From the NCBI RefSeq assembly GCF_024346055.1, contig NZ_JAGQCH010000018.1:1-63945 (forward strand): 63,945 bases of DNA, read 5' to 3'. Numbering within the stretch: position 1 is the stretch's first letter; every line of letters begins with the position of its first letter. Source of the stretch: Cyanobium sp. Cruz CV13-4-11 (lineage in GTDB: Bacteria; Cyanobacteriota; Cyanobacteriia; PCC-6307; Cyanobiaceae). Positions 19,000 to 28,438 of this stretch are shown here, in pieces. The notes beneath the pieces were generated by a model, which saw only the letters and a program-made list of their open reading frames with translations, was not told where the DNA came from and did not search any database. The translations under genes were made by a program, and so were the position numbers.

Positions 19000-20308
19000 G
19001 GCAGGCAGCCAGCAGTGGGGACGGTTCTTCGCAGGGGGGCGGCTCCAGCCAGTGGCCGGCCCGCAGCACCCGCCGCCGGGGGGGACGGGCCAGCAGCTCG
19101 CCCCAGGAGGAGGCCCCCAGCACCAGCAGATCGGCCGGGGCCCCCTCCCGCAGGACCCCGTCCCAGTCGAGGCCCAGCAGCCGGGCCGCTGCGGTGCTGA
19201 ACGGGCTCAGGCCCAGCCGGCGCCAGGGCACCAGGTGGCTGGCCGCCAGGCTGAAGCGCAGCAGGGCGATCGGATCGAAATCTCCCCCCGGAAACCAGGG
19301 ATCCTGCACGTTGTCGCCCCCCACGGCCACGGTCACGCCAGCCTCCTGGAGCTGGCGGATCGGGGCCTGGGGCCGCAGGGACGGGGTGCGGCGCTGGTGT
19401 TTTCCGAGCAGCCACAGGTTGGTGGTGGGCAGGGCCACCACCCCCACCGCCGCATCCGCCATCGCCTCCGCCAGGCGGCGACAGGGCCGATCGGCCAGCA
19501 GGGCCATGCTGCTGGCGTGGCTGCAGGTGAGCGGCACCACCATGCGGTGCCGCAGCAGCAGGTCGCTCACCAGGGCCACGCCCCGGCCATGCTCCTCAGC
19601 GCTCTCATCGACGTGCAGATCCACCCCGCAGCCGAGGCGCTCCGCCAGCCGCATCAGGGCCAGCAGATCCGCCCGGTCGGCCGGGGTGGAGCGGAAGGGG
19701 GCGCCGAGCACGCCGCCCAGCAGACCGCCACGGGCGGCCACCCAGGCGGCGAAGGCCTCACCCTCCGGCGTGCTCCAGTGCCCCACCGGCACCAGGGCCA
19801 CCAGCTGCAGCTCCACCCGGCTCCGCCAGTGGCGGCGAAGTTCCAGCAGCACCTCCCAGCTGGGGATGGCCCAGGGGCCGAGGCTGTCGATGTGGCTGCG
19901 GATCGCCCGCAACCCGTAGCGCCAGGCCCGCTCCAGGGCCCGCTCTCCCCGCCGTCGCACCGCCTCGGCCTGCCGTTCGGCCGCTTCCCTGCCATTGGCC
20001 GCCATGGCCCCGGCCATGGTGCCGTCGGGATTGGGGAACGCCTCACCGCTGAAGGCCTTGTCGAGGTGGGCATGGGGCTCCACCAGCGGCGTCAGCGCCA
20101 GGGGCAGGGGGGCGCCCCCATCCAGCCCTTCGCCGCCGGAGCCAGCGGGCAGCCCATGAATGGCGCGGATCCGGCCGTCGGCCTGCTCCAGCTGCACCGC
20201 CACCAGCCCCTGGTCGTCGGCGGCCGGCAGCCGGGCCAGGGGATCGAGCAGGGCCCTGGGAAAGCGCATCGGCGGCAGCAGGCCGGCTGGCGGCGGCGCG
20301 GCGCTCAC
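18992..20308 (-). CDS. Amidohydrolase, cytosine-deaminase-like
   Basis: A 438-residue metal-dependent hydrolase of the amidohydrolase superfamily. The first metal site HxH is in VEPHAHLDKAF, the second in GVDLHVDESAEEHG, then LTCSHASSM and the late aspartate in VAVGGDNVQDPWFP. These four segments follow the CodA and related deaminase order. The true substrate (cytosine, guanine-like or another ring) cannot be decided. It overlaps DUF4359 upstream by 4 bp and the FAD oxidoreductase downstream by 8 bp. Confidence 0.8.
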   Translation of the reverse strand: MSAAPPPAGLLPPMRFPRALLDPLARLPAADDQGLVAVQLEQADGRIRAIHGLPAGSGGEGLDGGAPLPLALTPLVEPHAHLDKAFSGEAFPNPDGTMAGAMAANGREAAERQAEAVRRRGERALERAWRYGLRAIRSHIDSLGPWAIPSWEVLLELRRHWRSRVELQLVALVPVGHWSTPEGEAFAAWVAARGGLLGGVLGAPFRSTPADRADLLALMRLAERLGCGVDLHVDESAEEHGRGVALVSDLLLRHRMVVPLTCSHASSMALLADRPCRRLAEAMADAAVGVVALPTTNLWLLGKHQRRTPSLRPQAPIRQLQEAGVTVAVGGDNVQDPWFPGGDFDPIALLRFSLAASHLVPWRRLGLSPFSTAAARLLGLDWDGVLREGAPADLLVLGASSWGELLARPPRRRVLRAGHWLEPPPCEEPSPLLAACHG

Positions 20309-20739
20309 GGCATCGAGCTCCCCGGCGCGCTTTCGCCGGCGGTGAGCAGCACGAAATGGCCCGCGACCGCCAGGGTGACGGCGTCATAGCGGGGGATGCT
20401 CCAGTTGGGCAGCACCTTCTCCCCGCCCAGCCTGGTGCCGTAGAGGCTCAGCAGGCCGAAGTTGTAGCGACGCGAATTCTCCCGGGCCAGGCGGCCCAGC
20501 ACCTTGCGCTGGGAGCGCACCAGTTCGGGACAGTTCTGGATCAGCAACCGGGCCAGCAGCGGCAGCCCTTCGTTCTGGCACAACTCCTCGCTGGCCAGTT
20601 CAGTCAGCTTGTCGGCGGCGAACTCCTCGAAGGCGGCAGGGCCGGGGTTGGTGACGACGAGGCCGATCAGGCCTGCCGAAACGGCGGTCAGGCCCAGGAG
20701 GCCGGAAACGGTGCGGGTGGCGGTGGTCGGCGGTGGCAA
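20305..20739 (-). CDS. DUF4359 protein
   Basis: A 144-residue protein with one N-terminal membrane segment (VSGLLGLTAVSAGLIGLVVTN). The family block NPGPAAFEEFAADKL follows, with LCQNEG and a middle region ending LLSLYGTRL. This matches the cyanobacterial DUF4359 family, whose function is unknown. Its stop overlaps the amidohydrolase start by four bases. tRNA-His lies upstream on the other strand. Confidence 0.75.
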   Translation of the reverse strand: MPPPTTATRTVSGLLGLTAVSAGLIGLVVTNPGPAAFEEFAADKLTELASEELCQNEGLPLLARLLIQNCPELVRSQRKVLGRLARENSRRYNFGLLSLYGTRLGGEKVLPNWSIPRYDAVTLAVAGHFVLLTAGESAPGSSMP

Positions 20740-20780
20740 GGGGGGCCGGCGGGCTCACTTGATACATTGGCAAAGACCGC

Positions 20781-20854
20781 GGCGGGCGTCGCCAAGTGGT
20801 TAAGGCAGTGGCTTGTGGCGCCACCATTCGGGGGTTCGAGTCCCCTCGCTCGCC
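20781..20854 (+). tRNA. tRNA-His (anticodon GTG)
   Basis: G-1 at 20781 pairs with C73 at 20854, the histidine identity feature. Acceptor GCGGGCG pairs with CGCTCGC, and anticodon stem GTGGC/GCCAC encloses TTGTGGC, giving GTG. T arm GGGGG-TTCGAGT-CCCCT. CCA is not encoded. Confidence 0.95.
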
Positions 20855-20860
20855 CTTCAG

Positions 20861-20891
20861 GCCCGGCGCTATCGCGTCGGGCTTCTTTTTT
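20861..20891 (+). terminator. Terminator after tRNA-His
   Basis: GCCCGGCGC (20861-20869), loop TATC, GCGTCGGGC (20874-20882) with one G-T pair, then TTC and seven T (20885-20891). It overlaps the 3' end of the convergent DgcN-like gene. Confidence 0.8.
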
Positions 20892-21948
20892 GGCCCAGCA
20901 ACAGGTCCAGCAGGGCCTCACCGCCCTGCCGCACCGGATCGACACAGGGCAGCCCCGTTGCCGCCGCCGTTGACGCCAGCGCCTCTACCGCCGCCGGCCC
21001 GTCCAGCAGGCCGGTGTTGAGCGCGATGGCGGCCACCCGGGGCGGCGGTCCGGAGCCCCCCGGCCGGGCCAGGGCCGCCAGGGCCTCGACGGCGGCGATC
21101 AGCTGGCCCAGGGGGGGGAGGGGGAAGGCCTCCAACCGCTGAAGCGTGCGCTGCCCGGCCCGGTGCACCAGCAGCAGGTCGGTGGGCTGGCTGCCGCGCA
21201 TCAGGGGCAGGGTGGCGCTGGAGCCCGGGTGGCAGAGGGATCCCTGCCCCTCGATCAACACCAGGGTGTCCGGGCCGGCCCCGTCGGCGGCGGCCAGCAC
21301 CGCCCCTTCCACGGCGCCGGCCGCGTAGTCGATGCGGACGGCGTCGAGGGCCACCCCGCCGCCACTGATCAGGAGGCCGGCCTGGCCGGTGCCGACAAAG
21401 CGGGCGTCGAGGCCACGGCGCCGGGCGGCGGCCTGGAGCTCCAGACAGGCACTCATCTTGCCCACCGCCATGTCCGTGCCCACCGCCAGCAAGCGGCGGC
21501 CCGGCAGTCCGGCGGCGCGGCCGGAGGCCACCGACAGACCGGGGGGCTCCCGGCGCAGATCCCAGATCCAGCGCCCCGGCTGCACCAGGGCCGCCAGGGC
21601 AGGGTCGTCCCCCAGGCGGCTGTGCAGACCACTGGCCAGCGACAGGCCCGCCGCCAGGGCGGCCGCCACATCGGCGCCCATCCCCTCGGGCAGGCGGCCG
21701 CCGGAGGGGGCGAGCCCCACCACCGCCACCTCGGGAGCGAACGGCAGCGCCTCCGCCAGGGACCCCACCACCGGCACGGCCCGGTCGATCCCGGTGAGCT
21801 GCCGCAGATCGGCGCCTGGGTGGGCCGGATCCACCACCGCCACGATCGGCCCCTGGCGGTAGCGCAGCATCGCCAGACCCGTCTTGCCGCTGAGGTTGTC
21901 GAGGCCCCCGTGCTGCAGCAGCACGATCGGGACGTCAGCCCCGAGCAC
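20869..21948 (-). CDS. DUF1611 protein, DgcN-like (D-glutamate N-acetyltransferase family)
   Basis: A 359-residue protein of the DUF1611 family. A P-loop-like segment reads VGTDMAVGKMSACLELQ, followed by RFVGTGQAGLLI, a conserved DYAAGAVEG and LIEGQGSLCHPG. Some members of this family (DgcN) were characterised as D-glutamate N-acetyltransferases working with the racemase DgcA. The next gene upstream here is an enolase-superfamily enzyme of the DgcA type and overlaps it by 14 bp, which supports that role. Substrate identity remains inferred. Its 3' end overlaps the tRNA-His terminator. Confidence 0.75.
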   Translation of the reverse strand: MLGADVPIVLLQHGGLDNLSGKTGLAMLRYRQGPIVAVVDPAHPGADLRQLTGIDRAVPVVGSLAEALPFAPEVAVVGLAPSGGRLPEGMGADVAAALAAGLSLASGLHSRLGDDPALAALVQPGRWIWDLRREPPGLSVASGRAAGLPGRRLLAVGTDMAVGKMSACLELQAAARRRGLDARFVGTGQAGLLISGGGVALDAVRIDYAAGAVEGAVLAAADGAGPDTLVLIEGQGSLCHPGSSATLPLMRGSQPTDLLLVHRAGQRTLQRLEAFPLPPLGQLIAAVEALAALARPGGSGPPPRVAAIALNTGLLDGPAAVEALASTAAATGLPCVDPVRQGGEALLDLLLGQKRSPTR

Positions 21949-23014
21949 GGATCACCCCCAGACCTGGCAACGCGGCGGGCCGCAGCCGATCGCCTTCCAG
22001 GACGGGCCCGGTGAAGGGGTCGTCGACCAGATTCAGGTGGCTGTCGAGGTCCGGCCAGTGCACCAGCGGCAGCAGCTGGGCGGCGGCGCCGTTGAGCAGG
22101 GCGCTGTCGGAGTAGCAGCCCAGCATCACGCCCAGGCCCAGACGTTGGGCGGCTCTTGCCATCAACAGGGCCTCCGCCAGCCCGCCGCTCTTGAGCAGCT
22201 TGATGTTCACCCCGTCGACGTAAGGGGCGAGGCGCACCAGGTCGGCCAGGTTCCAGCAGCTCTCATCGGCCACCAGGGCGATGGGGCAGTCGAGCTCCAG
22301 GGCGGCGAAGGCGGCACAGTCGGCCTCCGGATCCTCCAGGGGGGCCAGCGGCTGCTCCACCAGCACCACGCCCTGGGCGTCCAGCCAGCCCAGCATCGGC
22401 AGGGCCTGCTCCAGGCTCCAGCCGCCGTTGGCATCCACCTGCAGCTCCCAGGCCACCCCATGGCTCTGGTGGCGCCGCTCCAGCGCCTGGGCCACCGCCC
22501 GCACCAGCGCCCGGTCGTGGTCGAGGCCCTCCGGGCTGCCCAGCTTCAGCTTGATGCGGCTGGCCGGCAGCTGGCCCCACCAGCGCTCCAGCCGCTCCAG
22601 CACCGCCGCCTCGCTGCCCAGGCCAAGGGTGACGCTGGTGGGGACGATCGCGCCGGCATCGAGGCCCCAGAGCCGCCACAGGGGCTGGCCCAGCCGCTGC
22701 CCCCACCAGTCGTGCAGGGCCAGATCGACGGCGCAGCGGGCCGGAGGCGACAACGCCTGCAGCAGGGGCTCCAGGGCCTGGAACGGTGCCGGTTCAAGCC
22801 CTTCCAAAGCCGGCAGGATCGCCTCCAGTTCAGCCGCCAGGGCGTCCGTGGCGTAGGCCCTCAGCCCCGTGTCGAAGCCACCGGTTTCGCCCAGGCCGGT
22901 GCAGCCGTCGTGCTCCAGCTCCAGCAGCAGGTGCTCCACGGCAGCGGTGGTGCCGCGGCTGATGGCCAGGGGCACCGCTTTGGTGAGGGGAAAGCGGCTC
23001 AGACGGCAGCGCAT
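21935..23014 (-). CDS. Enolase-superfamily racemase/epimerase (DgcA or dipeptide-epimerase-like)
   Basis: A 359-residue mandelate-racemase/muconate-lactonizing subgroup enzyme. The KxK motif sits in RIKLKLGSPEG, and metal ligands follow in QVDANGGW, VEQPL and VADESC. The second catalytic lysine is in NIKLLKSGG. Members act as L-Ala-D/L-Glu epimerases or as N-acetyl-D-glutamate racemase (DgcA). Pairing with a DUF1611 gene favours the second reading. The start at ATG 23014 begins MRCRLSRFPLTKAVPL, where similarity starts. It is divergent from miaB across 80 bp. Confidence 0.82.
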   Translation of the reverse strand: MRCRLSRFPLTKAVPLAISRGTTAAVEHLLLELEHDGCTGLGETGGFDTGLRAYATDALAAELEAILPALEGLEPAPFQALEPLLQALSPPARCAVDLALHDWWGQRLGQPLWRLWGLDAGAIVPTSVTLGLGSEAAVLERLERWWGQLPASRIKLKLGSPEGLDHDRALVRAVAQALERRHQSHGVAWELQVDANGGWSLEQALPMLGWLDAQGVVLVEQPLAPLEDPEADCAAFAALELDCPIALVADESCWNLADLVRLAPYVDGVNIKLLKSGGLAEALLMARAAQRLGLGVMLGCYSDSALLNGAAAQLLPLVHWPDLDSHLNLVDDPFTGPVLEGDRLRPAALPGLGVIRARG

Positions 23015-23094
23015 TCCAGAAAGGGGCCGGGGAAAATCACGCTGCCACAGCCTCCCCGCTGGCGGCGACGGGGCGATAGCGGAAACTGGATCCC

Positions 23095-24504
23095 ATGACA
23101 GCCACCGTTTCCGGCCCACAGGCCGACCAGGCGCCCTCGGCACGGCGCGGCAGCTACTGGATCACCACCTTCGGCTGCCAGATGAACAAGGCCGATTCCG
23201 AGCGCATGGCCGGAATCCTCGAAGCCATGGGCTACAGCCCTGGCGACGACGAGCACACGGCCGATCTGGTGCTGTACAACACCTGCACGATCCGGGACAA
23301 CGCCGAGCAGAAGGTCTACAGCTACCTGGGGCGGCAGGCCCAGCGCAAACGGGCCAACCCCGGCCTCACCCTGGTGGTGGCTGGATGCGTGGCCCAGCAG
23401 GAGGGGGAGTCCCTGCTGCGGCGGGTGCCGGAGCTGGATCTGGTGATGGGCCCCCAGCACGCCAACCGGCTTGAGGCCCTGCTCACCCGGGTGGAGAGCG
23501 GCCAGCAGGTGGTGGCCACCGACGAGCACCACATCCTCGAGGACATCACCGCGGCCCGGCGGGACAGCGCCGTCTGCGCCTGGGTGAACGTCATCTACGG
23601 CTGCAACGAGCACTGCACCTACTGCGTGGTGCCGGCGGTGCGGGGCCGGGAGCAGTCGCGCCTGCCCGAGGCGATCCGCCTGGAGATGGAGGGACTGGCG
23701 GCGCGGGGCTACCGGGAGGTCACCCTGCTGGGCCAGAACATCGACGCCTATGGCCGCGACCTGCCCGGCATCACCGCCGAGGGCCGGCGGGCCCACACCC
23801 TCACCGACCTGTTGCGGGCGGTGCACGACGTGCGGGGCCTGGAGCGGATCCGCTTCGCCACCAGCCACCCCCGCTACTTCACCGACCGGCTGATCGACGC
23901 CTGCGCCGACCTGCCCAAGGTGTGCGAGCACTTCCACATCCCCTTCCAGAGCGGCGACGACACCGTGCTGCGGGCCATGGCCCGGGGCTACACCGTGGAG
24001 CGCTACCGGCGGATCATCGACCGCATCCGCCAGCGCCTCCCCGATGCGGCCATCAGCGCCGACGTGATCGTGGCCTTCCCCGGCGAAACCGACGCCCAGT
24101 ACCGCCGCACCCTTGAACTGATCGAGGCGATCGGATTCGACCAGGTCAACACCGCCGCTTACTCGCCGCGGCCGGGCACACCGGCGGCCGACTGGCCCGA
24201 CCAGCTGCCGGAGGCGGTGAAGGTGGAACGGCTCCAGGAGCTCAACGCCCTGGTGGAGAGGGTTGCGGCGGAGCGCAGCGCCCGCTACCTGGGCCGCCGG
24301 GAGCAGGTGCTGGCCGAGGGGGTCAACCCGCGGGATCCGGATCAGCTGATGGGCCGCACCCGCACCAATCGGCTCACCTTTTTCGCCGCCGACTCCGGCG
24401 ATGGCCGGCCCTACGTCCCCGGGGACCTGGTCGACGTGCTGATCGAGGCGGTGCGGCCGTTCAGCCTCAGCGGCCGGCCCCTGGGCCGGGAACCGGTTCA
24501 CTGA
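23095..24504 (+). CDS. miaB: tRNA-2-methylthio-N6-dimethylallyladenosine synthase
   Basis: A radical SAM methylthiotransferase that modifies A37 of tRNAs reading UNN codons. The N-terminal cluster cysteines are C28, C64 and C98 ([30 protein letters not shown]). The radical SAM triad is C170, C174 and C177 in [22 protein letters not shown] and the C-terminal TRAM domain ([11 protein letters not shown]) complete the MiaB layout. 469 residues. It runs into ddl after 26 bp. Confidence 0.96.
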   Translation: MTATVSGPQADQAPSARRGSYWITTFGCQMNKADSERMAGILEAMGYSPGDDEHTADLVLYNTCTIRDNAEQKVYSYLGRQAQRKRANPGLTLVVAGCVAQQEGESLLRRVPELDLVMGPQHANRLEALLTRVESGQQVVATDEHHILEDITAARRDSAVCAWVNVIYGCNEHCTYCVVPAVRGREQSRLPEAIRLEMEGLAARGYREVTLLGQNIDAYGRDLPGITAEGRRAHTLTDLLRAVHDVRGLERIRFATSHPRYFTDRLIDACADLPKVCEHFHIPFQSGDDTVLRAMARGYTVERYRRIIDRIRQRLPDAAISADVIVAFPGETDAQYRRTLELIEAIGFDQVNTAAYSPRPGTPAADWPDQLPEAVKVERLQELNALVERVAAERSARYLGRREQVLAEGVNPRDPDQLMGRTRTNRLTFFAADSGDGRPYVPGDLVDVLIEAVRPFSLSGRPLGREPVH

Positions 24505-24530
24505 TACGTTTGGCCCTCTTTCCTGTGCCG

Positions 24531-25649
24531 ATGGCCCCCCACCCCACCCGCGTCGGCCTGGTGTTCGGGGGAGCCTCCGGCGAACACGCCGTCTCGATCC
24601 GCTCGGCCCAGACCGTGCTGCGAGGACTGCGCAGCGGCGCCAATGGCGAGCGCTACCAGGTCAGCTGCTTCTACATCGATCGCCGCGGCGGCTGGTGGCC
24701 GGAGGCCGTGGCGGCGGCGGTGCTGGAGCGGGGCCTACCGGCCGAAGCCGGGGATCTGCCAGGACCGGAGGAGCCAGGGGGCTTCCGGGGTTTTCCGGAG
24801 GGGGCCCTGGACATGGAGGTGTGGTTTCCGGTGCTGCATGGCCCCAACGGCGAGGACGGCACGATCCAGGGACTGTTCACCCTGATGGGGGTGCCCTTCG
24901 TGGGCTCCGGCGTGCTGGGATCGGCCCTGGGGATGGACAAGCAGGCCATGAAGGCCGCCTTCGCCGCCGCCGGCCTGCCCCAGGTGCCCTACGCCTGTGT
25001 CGACGCGTCCGAGCTTGACGCCAACCGCCCCGGCGCCCGGGAGGCCCTGCTGGAACGGCTGGAGAGCCAGCTGGGGTACCCCTGTTTCGTCAAGCCGGCC
25101 AACATGGGCTCCTCGGTGGGCATCAGCAAGGCCGGCGACCGAGCCGCCCTGCTCGCGGGCCTGGAGCTGGCCGCTGGCCTCGACCGACGCCTGGTGGTGG
25201 AGCAGGGCGTGAAGGCCAGGGAACTGGAATGCGCCGTGCTGCAGCGCCACGACGGCCAGGGGGACGGGCTGGGTGCCTCGGTGCTGGGCGAAATCCGCTT
25301 CGATGCCGACTGGTACGACTACGAGACCAAATACAGCGAGGGGCTCAGCCACACCGTGATCCCCGCTCTGGTGAATGAGGCGGTGAGCGAACGGGCCCGG
25401 GCGATGGCGCTCGACGCCTGCCGGGCGGTGGCGGCTGGGGGGCTGGCCCGGGTCGATTTCTTCTACGACGAGGCCACAGGAAGCCTCTGGCTCAACGAGA
25501 TCAACACCCTCCCGGGCTTCACGAGCCAGAGCATGTACCCCATGCTGTGGGAGGCCAGTGGATGTCCACTCCCCCACCTGGTGCACGAATTGGTGCTGGG
25601 CGCGGGAAGATCGGAGCACCGGATGAACGTGGAAGGAACGGCGCCATGA
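24531..25649 (+). CDS. ddl: D-alanine--D-alanine ligase
   Basis: An ATP-grasp enzyme that makes the D-Ala-D-Ala dipeptide for peptidoglycan. [15 protein letters not shown] opens the protein. [34 protein letters not shown] and the terminal [20 protein letters not shown] are diagnostic. About 372 residues. ATG 24531 was chosen over an upstream TTG at 24510. The stop overlaps the next gene (ATGA), starting a ddl, membrane protein, ftsQ, ftsZ division cluster. Confidence 0.96.
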   Translation: MAPHPTRVGLVFGGASGEHAVSIRSAQTVLRGLRSGANGERYQVSCFYIDRRGGWWPEAVAAAVLERGLPAEAGDLPGPEEPGGFRGFPEGALDMEVWFPVLHGPNGEDGTIQGLFTLMGVPFVGSGVLGSALGMDKQAMKAAFAAAGLPQVPYACVDASELDANRPGAREALLERLESQLGYPCFVKPANMGSSVGISKAGDRAALLAGLELAAGLDRRLVVEQGVKARELECAVLQRHDGQGDGLGASVLGEIRFDADWYDYETKYSEGLSHTVIPALVNEAVSERARAMALDACRAVAAGGLARVDFFYDEATGSLWLNEINTLPGFTSQSMYPMLWEASGCPLPHLVHELVLGAGRSEHRMNVEGTAP

Positions 25650-26056
25650 TCCATGGCCTGCTGTGGCTGCCCCTCCTGGCGGCCTTCGTGCTTCTGGTGG
25701 CCCTCGGCTGGATCGAGCGGCGACGGCAGCAGCTGTTCCGCGACTGGGCCAGCGGCGCCGAACTGGCCAAGCTGGATGGCTGTGGGGCCGCCCGTCTCAT
25801 CAACGGGGAACTGAGCTGGACCAGGTTCGTGGCCGGCAGCTTCGAGCCGGTGGGCTCCTTCACCATCAAGCGCCTGGAAATGGTCGAGCTGCTCTCGCTC
25901 AGCTCCGGTGAGGCCCCCCTGACCGAGGAGAGCGAAGGGGCCTGCCGGCTGCGGCTGGTGGGCGGTGGCCAGCAGGCGGACCTGCCCTTCGCCGACGCCC
26001 GCCGGGCCCGGACCTGGATGGATGAACTCATGGCCCGCTCCCGCTGCGAGCTGTGA
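25646..26056 (+). CDS. Membrane-anchored protein of the ddl-ftsQ cluster
   Basis: A 136-residue protein with one N-terminal membrane helix ([19 protein letters not shown]) followed by basic residues [12 protein letters not shown] small soluble domain ([19 protein letters not shown]) follows. The family is not recognised beyond being conserved-looking. It overlaps ddl by 4 bp and ftsQ by 4 bp, so it is translated with division and wall genes and may serve the same process. Confidence 0.65.
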   Translation: MIHGLLWLPLLAAFVLLVALGWIERRRQQLFRDWASGAELAKLDGCGAARLINGELSWTRFVAGSFEPVGSFTIKRLEMVELLSLSSGEAPLTEESEGACRLRLVGGGQQADLPFADARRARTWMDELMARSRCEL

Positions 26057-26982
26057 AGCAGGCCCCCTCTTCGCGCGGAGCACCCCTGGCACCGGGAGCG
26101 CCGCTGCCTCCCGGGGTGCTGCGCCGCAAAGAACTTCGCCGTCAGCGCCGCAGCGAGCGGCTGCGGCTGCTCTGGCGCATCCTGGTCTTCAGCGCCGTCT
26201 CCGCCGGCCTTGGCTATCTGCTGTTGCGGCAGGGCTGGACCCTGCGGGAACCCACCCAGGTGGAGGTGATGGGCAGTGCCGTGGTCAGTCGCGACCAGGT
26301 GATCACCGCGGCCAGGCTGCGCTTCCCCCAGCCCCTGATGGCCCTGCAGCCCCGCCAGGTGGCCAGCGACCTGATGGGCGCCCTGCCCGTGAAGGAGGTG
26401 AGGGTGAGCCGGCTGATGCTGCCGCCGCGGCTGCGGGTGGAGCTCAAGGACCGGGAGGCGGTGGCCCGGGCGGAGCGCCGCACGGACCGCGGCCCTGAAA
26501 TGGGCTTTGTGGATGGCCTGGGCAACTGGATGAGCATGCGCCAGCACATGGGGGTGCGCAGCCAGGGCGACCTCTCCCTGCTGGTGATCGGCTGGAACGC
26601 CCGCCACCGGGCCGTGCTGGCCAGGGTGCTGAAGGAACGGGAGGTGCTGGGTCCTGGTCTGCGCGAAATCCGCTTCGAACCGGACGGCAGCCTGTGGCTC
26701 TCCATGACCCAGCTGGGGCAGGTGCGGCTGGGCCCGCCGGATGCCCGCCTGCCCCGGCGGCTGGAGGTGGTCGGCCATCTCAGCCGCACCCTGCCCGGCA
26801 GCATGAAAGGGGCACCACCGCTACTGATCGATCTGAGCGATCCCGAACAGCCCGAACTGAGCCTGGGCGTCGGGGGCAGAAGCTCCGCAACGGCAAGGCC
26901 CACCCAGGCCAGTCCCCCATCCCCAGGGTCAGCGCCGCCCCCTCCCGTAACGGCCCGCCCTGCCCCAGCCGGCGCCCAGTAG
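26053..26982 (+). CDS. ftsQ: Cell division protein FtsQ
   Basis: A bitopic divisome protein that links early and late division proteins. A cytoplasmic tail of about 38 basic residues is followed by a membrane helix at about 39-58 and a POTRA domain (about 69-137: VEVMGSAVVSRDQVITAARL to RLRVELKDREAVARAERR). The C terminus is Pro/Ala-rich and low in complexity. It starts with GTG in overlap with the preceding gene. The position directly upstream of ftsZ supports the call. Confidence 0.9.
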   Translation: MKQAPSSRGAPLAPGAPLPPGVLRRKELRRQRRSERLRLLWRILVFSAVSAGLGYLLLRQGWTLREPTQVEVMGSAVVSRDQVITAARLRFPQPLMALQPRQVASDLMGALPVKEVRVSRLMLPPRLRVELKDREAVARAERRTDRGPEMGFVDGLGNWMSMRQHMGVRSQGDLSLLVIGWNARHRAVLARVLKEREVLGPGLREIRFEPDGSLWLSMTQLGQVRLGPPDARLPRRLEVVGHLSRTLPGSMKGAPPLLIDLSDPEQPELSLGVGGRSSATARPTQASPPSPGSAPPPPVTARPAPAGAQ

Positions 26983-27181
26983 GCCTACGGGCCCGCCGCA
27001 GGAGCCAGGCAATCCTCACAGGCCGTTGCGCCCTGAGGCGATTCAGTCCAATGTGATCTATCGGCAACTTCAGCTGAGCTGCCCACCGACATAATGCAGC
27101 CGCAGATCAACGGCCACACCCCCCCTCCCGCGATGTCGCGCGATCAGGACCGCCTTCAATACGTCGATCTTTCGTCCCCGC

Positions 27182-27186
27182 AGGAG
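27182..27186 (+). promoter_or_regulatory. Shine-Dalgarno AGGAG supporting the inner ftsZ start
   Basis: AGGAG lies 9 bases before ATG 27196. The in-frame ATGs at 27094 and 27133 have no comparable purine run, which is why the shorter FtsZ was chosen. Confidence 0.5.
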
Positions 27187-27195
27187 CCCAACGCG

Positions 27196-28287
27196 ATGAG
27201 CCAGATCTCGCCCAGCAGCAACGGGATCGTCCCGAGCCAGTCGGCCCGGATCGAGGTGATCGGCGTTGGGGGAGGCGGCAGCAACGCGGTCAACCGGATG
27301 ATCGCCACCGACCTCACCGGGGTGGGCTATCGGGTGCTCAACACCGACGCCCAGGCCCTGCTGCAGTCGGCGGCCGGCCAGCGCATCCAGCTGGGCCAGA
27401 AGCTCACCCGGGGTCTGGGGGCCGGTGGCAACCCGGTGATCGGCCAGAAGGCGGCCGAGGAATCCAGGGCCGACCTGCAGCAGTCGCTGGAGGGCGCCGA
27501 TCTGGTCTTCATCGCCGCCGGCATGGGCGGCGGCACCGGCACCGGCGCGGCGCCGATCGTGGCGGAGGTGGCCAAGGAATGCGGCGCCCTCACCGTGGGC
27601 ATCGTCACCAAACCATTCGGCTTCGAGGGCCGCAAACGGCTGCGTCAGGCCGAGGAGGGCATCGCCCGCCTGGCCGAACATGTCGACACGCTGATCATCA
27701 TTCCCAACGATCGCCTGCGGGATGCCATCGCCGGGGCGCCGCTCCAGGAGGCCTTCCGGGCCGCCGACGACGTGCTCCGCATGGGCGTGAAGGGGATCAC
27801 CGACATCATCACCAGGCCGGGCCTGGTGAACGTCGACTTCGCCGACATCCGCTCGGTGATGGCCGATGCCGGCACCGCCCTGCTGGGCATCGGCGTGGGC
27901 TCGGGGCGTTCACGGGCCATCGAGGCCGCCCAGGCCGCCATGAGCAGCCCCCTGCTGGAGTCGGCCCGCATCGACGGTGCCAACGGCTGCGTCATCAACA
28001 TCAGCGGTGGCAAGGACATGACCCTGGAGGACATGACCACCGCGTCCGAGGTCATCTACGACGTGGTCGACCCCGATGCCAACATCATCGTCGGGGCCGT
28101 TGTGGACGAATCCCTCGAGGGGGAGATCCACGTGACGGTGATCGCCACCGGCTTCCAGAGCGGTGGCCACTACCGGCCGGAGCGCACCCCCACCGCGAGC
28201 TTCGCCGACAGCCTCACCCACACACCCGAGGAGCGGGGGGCCATGATCCCGCCGTTCCTGATCAATCGCCAGAACCGGGTCGACTGA
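27196..28287 (+). CDS. ftsZ: Cell division protein FtsZ
   Basis: A tubulin-like GTPase that forms the division ring. [17 protein letters not shown], the GTP signature [20 protein letters not shown] and [10 protein letters not shown] are unmistakable. The C-terminal tail is short and ends [13 protein letters not shown], a plausible conserved-tail peptide for SepF/Ftn2-type partners. 363 residues from ATG 27196; a longer form from ATG 27094 (397 residues) is possible. ftsQ lies 111-213 bp upstream depending on start. The SRP RNA gene is convergent just after the stop. Confidence 0.97.
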   Translation: MSQISPSSNGIVPSQSARIEVIGVGGGGSNAVNRMIATDLTGVGYRVLNTDAQALLQSAAGQRIQLGQKLTRGLGAGGNPVIGQKAAEESRADLQQSLEGADLVFIAAGMGGGTGTGAAPIVAEVAKECGALTVGIVTKPFGFEGRKRLRQAEEGIARLAEHVDTLIIIPNDRLRDAIAGAPLQEAFRAADDVLRMGVKGITDIITRPGLVNVDFADIRSVMADAGTALLGIGVGSGRSRAIEAAQAAMSSPLLESARIDGANGCVINISGGKDMTLEDMTTASEVIYDVVDPDANIIVGAVVDESLEGEIHVTVIATGFQSGGHYRPERTPTASFADSLTHTPEERGAMIPPFLINRQNRVD

Positions 28288-28304
28288 CACCCGGTTCGAA
28301 GAGG

Positions 28305-28402
28305 GTGACCCGGAATCCACGCCTGCCCTGAGCATCCCGTGTGGCTGCTCCCTTCCGGTCCTGACCAGATTTGGGCGTCAGAGCCGCGTGGGTCCGAGTC
28401 CA
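28305..28402 (-). ncRNA. ffs: Signal recognition particle RNA (4.5S-type)
   Basis: On the minus strand the universally conserved apical region reads GGTCAGGACCGGAAGGGAGC followed by AGCC. Flanking segments form a long stem: GACTCGGACCCACGC near the 5' end pairs with GCGTGG and then TCCGGGTC near the 3' end. This is the small bacterial SRP RNA without an Alu domain, which binds Ffh. Ends are estimated from the stem and may be off by a few bases. A TAGCAT (complement of 28407-28412) just upstream could be its -10 box. It lies antisense in the gap between ftsZ and panB. Confidence 0.88.
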
Positions 28403-28438
28403 GCTGATGCTAGCAATGCCCTCTCCGCACTCTGTGCC

